From Zoroaster sp. YZ-2022 (lineage: Eukaryota > Echinodermata > Asteroidea > Forcipulatida > Zoroasteridae): a DNA stretch of 64,000 bases. The notes under the pieces are model-generated. The model ran no database searches. It was not told the DNA's origin and saw only the letters and a program-made list of their open reading frames with translations. The stretch lies in NCBI GenBank assembly GCA_029582265.1, contig CM055823.1, positions 3,100,001 to 3,164,000 of the forward strand, written 5' to 3'. Positions 35,901 to 47,900 of the stretch are shown here, in pieces (position 1 is the stretch's first letter; each line of letters starts with the position of its first letter). The translations under genes were made by a program, and so were the position numbers.

Positions 35901-38900
35901 AGCGCTCTCGGCACTTTTGAGGAATCCGTGGTTTCATTATTTAATTTTCTATTTAATGCCTGTGACCACCCCCAAAACCGGTTGTTAACCTGCAGTAAAG
36001 ACCGCACGACAAAATGTTACTCTCTTTAATAGTTGCCATTAAATGTTATTTTAATCTCTTGTATGTTTATTTTATTATCAGTACAAAATTGTATGTTCTG
36101 TATTTGTGTGCCTACATGTATATCGTTAAAGAGATAAACAGACAAACGAAAACAATATGAGGATGGGATTAATTTCATAAAACTACTCTTCGTGTTTCCC
36201 TTCTTAGTTGACATCAAGGAGTATTTCAGCCGAGCCAACCTGAAGAGATTGATCAAAGAGAAGGGGGAGGAGCTACTGGAGACTGGTGCAGAGCTGGCTT
36301 TGGACTATGTCCTGGAACAACTTGGCATCGCAAAAGTAAAGATTCTTATAAGACCTTCCTTTCCCATTCATCCCATCCCACTCCGCAAAAGAATAACCTT
36401 CTCTTTGCCATCAACAGTGAAAACAAATACAATGGCCATGACGGGTTAGACCTAAGTATGAAATGAACATCACAGCTTTTTATCAAGATAACTGGGAAAA
36501 TTTGAAAAAACCATGCGTGCCAGCGTAAAACTTCACGCCTGCACATATGGATATTATTAAAACAATTGGTTTTGCACGTGGTGCATGGTTGTGTATAACC
36601 AGGCTTGTAGCCAAAGGGTGAGGTGAAGGAGGAAGTCTCTCCACCCCAATGCACCCCCTTGAGTCCATTTGTTTTGGGGGATTTTTTTCGTCTTTTTTGA
36701 ACAAAAATGCTGCCCCACCTAAAAATGTTGACGTTATTTTTTACTCTTAAAAGGGGGTGGGGGTAGCTGTTCTGTGAACTCAATAAAAATATTTTACTGG
36801 CAAAAATGTTTGCGGGGGTTACTTTTGTTTTCTAAGAATTGGTCACTGCCCCTCCCTTACAAATTTCTGGTTTAGGAAGATTTGCGGCTAGCACCATGTC
36901 AATTGTCTAATGAGTTGTACAAATTGTGTTGTTATACCACAAACCTTCCTGATGTTAATTTTTCGTATTTTTTTAAATATTTATTTATTAAAATCACAAT
37001 TCGTGGCCCAAGAGGCCAAATTACATGTGACAGTACATCAAAATATTTTTTTTTTAAATTATATTTAAACGATTTGTTATTGTCTGTTTTCCTAGACGAT
37101 AAAGAACCGTGTCCAAAACCAACCAGTTTGAGTGACTCACGGCTTATTGGCGCTCTTGAGGAGAAGGGTCTCGTGACCACAGGATCTAGAGTGGAGCGTG
37201 AATTGACGCTGTCTGAAGACGAGAGAAGTAAGTAGGAAAATAATCAGAGGGGAATAATAATAATCAAAGTTAGTCGCAGGGTCTGTAACACATGATAAAG
37301 ACATGCTGGGGCATGGCCACTAGTTTGGTGATAATAAACTGATCCAATGACAAGGGTCTGTTTTCACCCATGGACACACCCTCGAGGTCTTCATCCTGCA
37401 CTAGAGCTTTTACATCAATTTTATTTTCAACATCTTGATTTTATTTTTTTATTCATCAATATTTCAAGAAATTAACCAAAACACATCTTTTTAACATTTC
37501 CTTTTAATTCCATTCACTGTTGTTGTGCTGTGTGCATTTTTTTAGCTTGTCCAGCCATTGTCTTTCCATTACCTTCTTCTTTAGCTATTAAAATATGTAT
37601 AAAAATATGTATTTGTACTATTTCTCTTTTCATGTATTTTTATGTTTTACCCTGTAAAGCGCTTTGAGATTGTCATTGATGTAAGGCGCTCTATAACAAT
37701 TTATTATTATTATTATTTATGTAAATTTTGCTGAAAAGTAACCACAGTAATTCAATGTATTTGGGACACAAAAAATCTCAACAGTTGTGTATTACACAAA
37801 GCCAACTAGTACATTATCATTCACTCCATTTATGTGTCCAGAGAAAATGTTTCGTAAGTGCAATTTTGTTAGCTTTCTAATTAACCTTAAGAGAAATAAC
37901 TATATTATATCACTTTTAAAGTAAACAGTGTGCAACAGTAACTGCTGATGGAATATTCCACACCTTCTAGAAAACTCGGACAAAATCTACATGTGCGTAT
38001 ATAAAATAAGATACATGCTTATCAACCTGACAAATAATCAGATATTGACAAAATAGGGAAACCACCAACATGGCTTAGTTGGTAGAGCACGGGCGCGTCA
38101 ACCTGGAGGACACAGGTTTAAATCCTGCTCTAGTTGATTTTGCTTTGTTCATTCCAATCCAAACAAATGTATGTACATGTCCCTTGTGGTTTATTCGTTG
38201 AAGATAATGGCGTTGTATTATGCACGTTTCTTCACTCACGGAACAATCACCGCCGTTTTAAACGACCGTGTTACACGGTTTAACAAATCTGATTGGTCAG
38301 TAAGGAATTTGACTGAGAGCTATTGATTTTGGAATTATTGATTGATGTTTTGTCTACTTACAGCTTGTCGGTTCTTCACCTTGCCAGCATTCTCGCCCGA
38401 GCTGGCCAAGTTGGCAATACTGCTCCCTCAGCGAGAACTGCCTCCGTCTAGACTGCTGTCTTGAGCTGAACTTCCAGAAATTCAAATTCCACCGCTCGTT
38501 CAAAGCCGTCGTGGAAGTGGATGCGTGCGACTTTACTTTCATTGTTGCCTTTCAATACTTGCAGTACAAAAAGTTGTTGTTGAGCTACAACTGGGGTAAG
38601 TGCTTTTGGCAACACAAAATGATGAAATTGTTTTTGCACTGAGGCGATGAAATGCAATTATTGAGCAAACTGTTAAAGCTGATTCATAAAATGTGTCTCC
38701 GTTTACGTTAGACAGTTAGCTCAATGGAAAAGCCAGTGGCAGGATTGGCAAAGTAAAGCAATGGGTGTGGATCCAGGGTGGGTACACGCCATAAAAAGGA
38801 GGCACACTGTTGAAAGGAGGGGGTGCACACCAACAACCATATGGTAAATTTACATGCATGCTGATAAAAAAAAAGTGCAAGCCACCCCTTTGCCCCTCCC

Positions 38901-41900
38901 CCCTCTCCCACCCCAACCCCAACATAGATCCGTCTGTCACAGAAGCAGTTTGCCACCATTATACCATGGTCAGTACTTGGATGGAACACCATTCCATGAA
39001 TTGTTTGCAGTTGTGTGTCTCGTCTGGGGCGTGGTATGGCCCTAATATCATCAGAGCCTGTGTCCCACAAACAGGCGTAATGCTGAAGGTTCAGGTTCAG
39101 GAATGTACGTCAAAGATCCTTGACTCTTATCGAGAAAGAAAATGGGCTTCCCCCAGTGTTTCTAGAATGGCAACAAAATGTGCTGAAATTCTTTGTAACC
39201 TTTGGAAGAGGCGCTATATGAATGACACTTAATTCATTATTTATAATTCCGCCACCACCCACCCTATCCTCTATTATTGATCTCAGGGCAAAGTGATTGG
39301 TGCTTTTACACTGACTTACTCAATCAACAAACTGGATGCAGAGAAGGAGTTTGAGATTGACTTTGGGGCGTCTGTTTGTCCCGACGGTGAGGAATGCATC
39401 TTCGACATCGACGTCATCGGGGACTACAGGGTTCCAATCCCATTCTGCAACTCCAACTTTTCATTCTCTCTGCCAGGTAAACATGTCTGAATTGTGTTTA
39501 TGTTTTGAGTTAAGTTTTTAGAGTGAATACAATGTTAGTGGGTGCCGAAAGAATCTTATGAATGCATTTTCTCATTAAGGGCAATTCAGTGGTTACTCAC
39601 GTTACATTTTTGAGGTTTTTGGCCCACTCTAAATGCCATAATATATATTTCACTCATCGTTTTTTTTTCACAGTAGTTGCATTATACCCAGACCTTTACT
39701 CAGCAGAAAATAATCATTTCAGAAGTTTGTTATAGGTATGCTGTATTAGAGAACATGCGATATTTTAAGCATGTTACCAGCATGAGTAACCAGCCTTTTT
39801 ACTGTTACCGTAAATATAACAAATTTCTGAATTTTTTTTTTGTGCCGAGTATGGTCTGGGTATAATGAAACTTCTGTAAAAAAAAATTGATGAGTGAAAT
39901 GTATAAGTAAGTGTTGCATTCCCACTATTGTAGGTCAACAAAATAATAAGGGCAGACACAAACTTTGTTGTGACAATCAAATGGGATTGGTTTATTAACA
40001 TTCTCTCTATTCAACAATAATAACAGGCACTAATAACATGTTATGAAAGGAGTGGTAGCGTAATTCAGGTACATTGTACATGTCAGTAGTTCACATTAGA
40101 CTTTATACTTGTACTGTATATGTACGAGTTCCGATTAGTGTGTATGAATACCAACTAAGGGATCGGATACAGTCAGTGGGGCCATCGTTCGTTTGTGCAG
40201 CTTGTTAACTCGGTATACTGTAACGGGCAATGCTACACCGAGAGACAGCTGGTCAGTCTCGACGACTAGGGCTTGACTACGCGGGGTGTCTGGATGGGGC
40301 CAGAGTGTGTATCAGATCACACTAGCTAGACAAGCCCAATGGGCAATTGATGCACTGCACCATTTGGGTCAACAAACGAGGCACTGGACTGTTGCAGTAC
40401 AAGTTATATATAGGTACCGCACTGTTGTGGATCGAGTCACTACTGCTTGTGTATATCTGGTCAGAAGTCACACTATTAGAATTAGACTCTGTTGAGACTA
40501 GATACTATTCGGAACCGCACTTCTGCCGAGGGAAAGAAATCTCTGGGTTTATATAGGAATCTAGGGGCTAGGAATGAATAAAACATTAGCCTAGTTTAGC
40601 ATTTTAGCCACTTAGAAAGGAGGTCATGTTCAAGGGACAAGGCTTACTGGGGATGCTAAGCTATTGCATGAGGGGAGTAGTAGTTGTAGTGGTGGACTCT
40701 GAAAAAAATAGACTAAGTCCAAAGGACAGCTAATAGAAGGCGCTAATATTATCAAGAGCAAAGGGTAAGATTCGTAACATAAGTAAGGAAATTATGGCAT
40801 TAAGAGTGGGCCCATTACCTCAAAAATGTTACGTGAGTAACCATGGAATTGCCCTTAACGAGAAATGTAATGAGCTGAAACTTCCAAAGGTCAATTATTT
40901 AAATATAAACACCGCAGAATAGATGTTTACCAACCCTCTAACCCTTTGCGCGCTATCGGCGACTGTAGTCGCCCGATGTGTTTATTCCCTGCACGTTGAC
41001 GGCGACTCCAGTCGCCCAGCATTACTGTGTACATATCATTGAGGAATTCTGGGAAATGCATGACCCCTGACCCCCAATAAACTCCATACAGCTTGATTTA
41101 TACATGTACAACGATATTCAATCGTAAAACAACCATCGTTTCTCGCAAAATTTCTCGTCATTTCCGATCAAAAAGACGTGCTCTAAAACAAAAGACGGAC
41201 ACAATGGACACCCAGGCTGCATTTCGTGAACTTTTCCAGGACTCGGACTCCGGAGAATCTGACTTTGAAGAGCTTTTTCAGGGTGATTCTGACTACGATG
41301 AAAGTCCCATTAGCGATGACGATGTCCGTGTACATACCACAGCTGATGAAGGCAGCGATGGGGACGAATCGAACGGTGGCCCCGAGGAAAATCGGCGAGA
41401 TGCGGGCACGGCGGCTGGTCATGCCGCGCTGAATGGCGTCTTCCTGAGGGCCTACGATGATGACTGGCTGGTCGACTTCACCCATGCCCATGGCCAGCTT
41501 ATTTTTGATGGACATGATGAACCCACAGAGTATAAAAGTTTCTCTCATTATTTTGATGCAGAGGTGATAGATCTCCTTGTGGCAAGATGGCAATCCGCCT
41601 ATTATCCAGCACGTGAAATTTCCGTCGACGAGACCATCATTCCCTTCAAGGGACGTACCGGAATGAAGGTGTATAAGCCAAACAAGCCCCATAAGTGGGG
41701 TCTAAACTGTTGGAACCTCGCCGAAGCCAGAACTGGCTACATCTGGAATGCCGAACCTTACCAAGGTAAACAGAACAATCAGACAGAGGTGGGGATGTGT
41801 ACGAAAGTGGTGACTACATTGTGTCAGCCCATATATGACAGGGGGCATCATGTCTACATGGACAATTTGTTTTCATCTCCGGCATTGTTTCATGAGCTGA

Positions 41901-44900
41901 GCACACGTGGTGTTGGCGCTTGCGGCACACTTCGTGTAAATCGCACTGGAACCCCGGACGTCATCAAGAGGAGCAAACTAAAAAAAGGGGACCCCCTACT
42001 CACTGCCCGCGATGATAAGTCACTATTTCTTTCTTGGTTCGACACACGGCAAGTCAATGTCCTGACCACTGTGCACAATGACATGACATTCAGGAAGCAA
42101 GTGCGTGCACGTGGACAACAGCAACCACGAGAAGTCGACAAACCCGTAGCAGTCGAATGCTACACAAGGTATATGGGGGGAGTGGACAGAGCGGACCAGG
42201 GGATGTGGTATTATCTCAACATCCACAAAACCCTCAAGTGGTGGAAAAAGGTATTTGTATACCTGCTTGAGGTGAGCTACGTCAATAGCTGGGTAATTTG
42301 GAAATCCCTGAATCCAGGCAAGCGTCAACTGCCCGAGAAATTCCGCTTTGCCATCATCCATGGCCTTTTGGACAGTCATGTGAGGCAAGGGGGAAGGCCA
42401 GGGCGAAGGAGCATGGATACACCAAGCAGGTTGACGGAGCGACATTTTCTAGGTATCTCCAATGAACTAACGCCATCTGGACGGAAATCCAAGCCGGACT
42501 GCATAGTGTGCTCTAACCGAAAAGTGAGACGTCACCAAACTGAACTGTTTTGCATTGAATGCGACAAACCGATGTGTGCGGCCCCATGTTTCAGGCGATA
42601 TCATACCCTCATAGATTACAAAGCAGACTGCATCGATGGATATCACAAATAATTGTAAACCGAACAGTCATCGCATACCGGAACTATCAGTATCAATAGA
42701 AATACAACCTTGTTAGTATTTTATTTATTTATTTTTTTTTTTTATTCAACCAGTTCAAGATCAAATTATGTTAATTCAAGTTACATATTTTTCAATTGCA
42801 TTTGGAAATTTCAGAAAATTTCACAGATTTACAAGATGGAAATTTTGAATAGCTTTCAAGACAAACTACAAATTCTCCTATCTTTGTTCCTAAGAAACAC
42901 AGTGAATGCTACATTTGATTATTGTTATTTATATTTCCAAAGCTCCGTTTATTGGGTGATAAACAGGATATGCAGATGTTTGTTGCATGTAAATAAAGTT
43001 ATAACATGACATATTCTATTGCCAAGCATAACGAAGCATAAATGACATTATGTCCTTCATTTATTGTGAATTTGAACAATTAATGGTGTCAAGGATTATC
43101 AACGAATGTGTGTAGGAAAACATGCAAAATTATCAACCAAAATATTCTGTGCATATACGTGATAAGAAAAAGGTCATATCTCGATTATTATAAAGGCTAG
43201 AAGAATAATTTTTATTTCAGAAGATAGGAAATTTCATACTGAATAAATTCTTTATTTTGCATTTTTTCCTACAAAGCTTATTTCACAGAGTAAAAGGCTT
43301 GAGAACAAATGTAGGTGGATTTCATGTAGAGCCCCACAGGAAATGCAGCGCCACGGGATTAGTGTGTGTGCAATATGGTAGCGTGCTAAGGGCTAAGTAG
43401 GGGAACACGTACGACTATTCATGGAATGTCACAGAAAACATTTTGCCCTGAACAGTGTCTTCAGTAATGCCACTACTTTTATTTATTTCTCACAGGGAAG
43501 GCCTCTTTGAAGGATTTTATCACTCAGGTTGGTCGGAATGCCGGGCAGCAAGCCATCAACATCTTCCTGGAGTACATCGGCCTGAGGGATAAGATAAATG
43601 ATGGATCTTGTGACTCGACTGCTCTGGTCACGGGAGATGAAGAGGGTAATAAGAGAGAAGAGGGTCATAAGAGACGAGAGGGTAATAAGAGAGGAGAGGG
43701 TCACAAGGGAGGAGATGGTCACAAGAGAGGAGAGGGGTCACAAGAGAGGAGAGGGGTCACAAGAGAGGAGAGGGGGAACAAGAGAGGAGAGGGGGGAACA
43801 AGAGAGGAGAGGGGGGAACAAGAGAGGAGAGGGGGGAACAAGAGAGGAGAGGGGGGAACAAGAGAGGAGAGGGGGAACAAGAGAGGGGAACAAGAGAGGA
43901 GAGGGGGAACAAGAGAGGAGAGGGGAACAAGAGAGGAGAGGGGAACAAGAGAGGAGAGGGGGAACAAGAGAGGAGAGGGGAACAAGAGAGGAGAGGGGAA
44001 CAAGAGAGGAAAAGGGGAACAAGAGAGGAGGGGAACAAGAGAGGAGAGGGGAACAAGAGGAGAGGGGAACAAGAGAGGAGAGGGGAACAAGAGAGGAGAG
44101 GGGGAACAAGAGAGGAAAGGGGGAACAAGAGAGGAGAGGGGGAACAAGAGAGGAGAGGGGGGAACAAGAGAGGAGAGGGGGAACAAGAGAGGAGAGGGGG
44201 GAACAAGAGAGGAGAGGGGGAACAAGAGAGGAGAGGGTCATTTAATCTGGATATTTTTATATTATTTTAATGTGTGTAGCATGTGCTGGCACGTGTGTAG
44301 CATGTGCTGGCACATGTGTTCCCATGTGCATTTACAGCGTTTACTGCTTTGGTCATGGGAGATGAAGAGGGTATACTCTCTGTGCCGAAATTACTTTGGA
44401 TCCTTATATATTCATTTTAAACTTTTGAACAAAAATGCATGAGGCAAATAGTACTAATAATAATAATAATAATAATGTGGACTTATATAGCGCACGTATC
44501 CACCAAACTGGTGCTCAAGGCGCATCACATTATTACCCCTGCTCATCAGGCTCATAAATCATTTCTGAAACCATCTCAGCTCCCGCTCAATTGCTGCCAT
44601 TTCAGCGCATATACAAAATGTAGGGCTAATCAAACACAACTACCAACTCTGCCCTCACAGGTACTCATTTACCCCTGGGTGGAGAGAAGCAATTATGGTA
44701 AAGTGTCTTGCTCAAGAACACAAGTACCCTGGCATAAAGCATGAGCTGACATGTGTTCCCATGTACCTTTACAGAGTAAGTATATGCATACTTTTATTTT
44801 GATGATGTGTGGCGCTCAATCCACATTTGCTCAATTTCAGCATTAGTAAGCCAAAAATAATGCCAAAAAAGCCACAAAAAAACTGTTAATAGATGGAGTT

Positions 44901-47900
44901 ATGTAGAATTTCCGGGGTCTCTGGTTCGAGTCCCACTTTAGTAAAAAAAAATTCTTTGTCCACTCCAAAAATTGATTTATTAACCTGTGGCCAAATTCAT
45001 GGAGCTGCTTAGCAGAGAATTTTGCTAAACAAATATTGTTGCTAAGCAATATAAAACACTCCCAGCCAAAATGCATACATTTTGTATGAAACTTTGACTG
45101 GTAACCAAAGAACTTTTGTGTTTAGCAGCTTTGTGAAATTGGCCTCTGGTCAGTTTCCAAATATCGATTATTTGATGATTTCGTATGAATTGTTCATTGT
45201 ACGTTTTGTTTTCAGTGTGCACCGACGTGACCCTGCCGTCACTCCCCACTACGTTGACCTGTGAGCTTTCACACCGCTGTCTGGGCATCCGATGTTGCGT
45301 TGAGCTTGATCTGAAAGTCACGGTGTTATCGATCAATATGTGGTTGATTCTGGACCCATGCGAATTCACACTGTCTATGGGGTTGGGGAAGTGGTCGCTG
45401 ACATTCACCATATTTGATTACCACTGGGGTGAGTATAAAAAAACGGAAAGATTTCATTCAAAATGTTTGAATAGTGAAATTTTAGGGCAGAAATATTGTA
45501 TGTTTTGAAGAGCGAATCTTGAGATTTGATTAGCAAATGGTGAATTAAAGGGACAATATTGTCACGATCAACGGTATGGAATCGGAGTACTAGTTTTAGA
45601 TTATAACTCATAGACTGAAAATAATACCCCACATGATAAAGTCATATTACCGTTGCTGCTGCATAAATGAGCCAGTAATTTTCAGCCACTATGTTCATCT
45701 TAAACGAGGACACCGATTCCATGCCCTGTTGAAAGTCTGCTCTGATTGTGACGATACTGTCTCTTTAACCTGAAGTAATATTATGTGAGGCACAAAAGTA
45801 CTAATATTACTTACAAAGATGAAAAATCCAAGTTGCCCGACAAATCCAAGATGGCGGCGATATAGTACATGTGCAGAGAATTCCAGAATTCCAGTTCTCT
45901 TCCTTAAAAAGAGTGGCCGAAAAACTTTCCAAACACTCCTCTTGTAGAGCACAAACAGAGTCTTTAGTTACAGTCAATAATTGTTTTTGTTTTTTTTGTG
46001 TCTATCTCAAATGAAATAGATTTAAAACCACAGTGAGGGGAAATTTGTCGGAACAGTCAAGAAACACACTGCACTCTAGATGAACGTTACTTCGAGTGTA
46101 CAAAAACAGATGAAATCTCGCGCTCTTGCGAGATGTGCTAAAACTGTGCATAGTCAACGGCTGTTGCATGTACCGTTAATTTGGGACAAGTAAAATAAGT
46201 CACTACAAAGCTATTCAATACAAGCAAAATCGTTTATTGAATGATTGTTTATAATGGAGGCATTTTTAAAGCGCTCTTATATGACGTATCAGAGCGCTGT
46301 ACATTATTACCCCTGTTCATTAGGCGCATAAATCATTCCTGAAACCATCTCAGCTCCCTGGGGAGTATACAGCTCAATTGCTGCCGTTTCGGTGCATATT
46401 GGCTAATCAAACACAACAACCAACTCTGCCCTCACAGGTACCCATTTACTCCTGGATGGAGAGAAGCAATTATGGTAAAGTGTCTTGCTAGAACACAAAT
46501 CCCATGCACTAAACCGCTCGACCATGGCACTTTGAATGATTATATATTTTGTGAATGTTTCTTGACGACTTAAGATTTGGTTTGGTGTAACACTACAAAT
46601 ATTTTATCTCGGTTGAGATGTGTGGTGAAATTATTTCACAATTATTCTTGACTGAATTCATACTTATTATGACATATCAAAATTCAACGTATGAAGTATG
46701 AGAATAAAGTTCTTATTTAGACATAAATTCAGTTGGGAAAGAATTTTACTAATTCTACTAAAACATTATCTCCTCAGATATAAAGGCTTTCAAGATTTTT
46801 TGTTTAACCATTAGTGTTTAATGGCTTTATTGAGTATTTTATTTCCACCAGGCACTCAAGAAGAAATCAAGATCGGTAAAGCCTTAACCCTCATCTACAC
46901 CATCGACAAACTGACTGAAGACAAGGTGTTTGTATTAGACCTAGCGCTGTCCCTATGTCTGCCCGATTCTGAATGTGATACGCCCTCTATTGAAATCCTG
47001 AAAGGAACCCGCGTACCGATTCCTCTCTGCAACGAGAATGCGACATTCGCTCTACCTGGTATGTCATGAAAGATTTTGGCTCATTTAAATAATTTTAAAA
47101 TAATATCATCTTTCAATTTTTCTGCAGTTTTGAATATTTCCCAAATTGTGGAATACAAAGTTGTGCTGGTAAAGTTAATGTTAATTGAATGCAATTTCTA
47201 TGTATTGTATATACTTTCTTGCAGATATCTCATCTGAAAAATATGTTAAATGATAATGATAATAATGAAAAGATTTACTGATTTGATACTTGCTGATGGA
47301 GGAAATCATGTTCATTGGTGTACGATGAAAAGATCAGATTTGTATTTTATCCCAAAAAAGGTTTTACTAGAATTCTAGTGTACTATCTTAATATTAATAA
47401 TAATAATGTGGACTTATGTGTTCATATCGCACTGTACCCGTACACTGATGTGCAGTGCGAATAGATTTCTCATAAAAAAAAAGGTCTTGGTGTAAGACGT
47501 TATCAAGTTGTTTTGTTTGTGCTAAGGCCCCACAAAAAAGTCTCTTCTGGACAAAGGTCGGCTTCAAAATCAGTACGGTGACGTGCTTTTTTATATTTTT
47601 GGAATCTTTTTTTTTTTTTTGCCAAGCAGGGAAGGACGTGATACATATATACGCAGTTATTTGAAACAGACCAAATTTCCCATACACAAAGTATGGTGGC
47701 TAAGAGGGGCCTCACAAATTTGGCAAACGTTCATACGCCTATGAGAAAAAGTCGTTTAAAACACAGCACGGCAGAATTCCAATCGATCCAGCAATTTTGG
47801 CTGCCATTGGACATCATTTCAACAACAAAAAAGAAAACTGAGATGACGCACGCAGTCTGGATTGCTGTATTACAGCAACAAAATACAGACAACCAAAAAC

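Noticed and set aside
38086..38136. Functional tRNA gene
   Set aside because: A- and B-box-like motifs are present, but the B box is mutated and the anticodon arm does not pair well.
38708..39232. Overlapping open frames on both strands around 38.7-39.2 kb
   Set aside because: No domain, no splice sites fitting the neighbouring modules, and C-rich low-complexity sequence inside.
43719..44241. Three overlapping Leu/Pro/Ser-rich minus-strand frames
   Set aside because: They are the complement of the purine-only array and arise from its composition.
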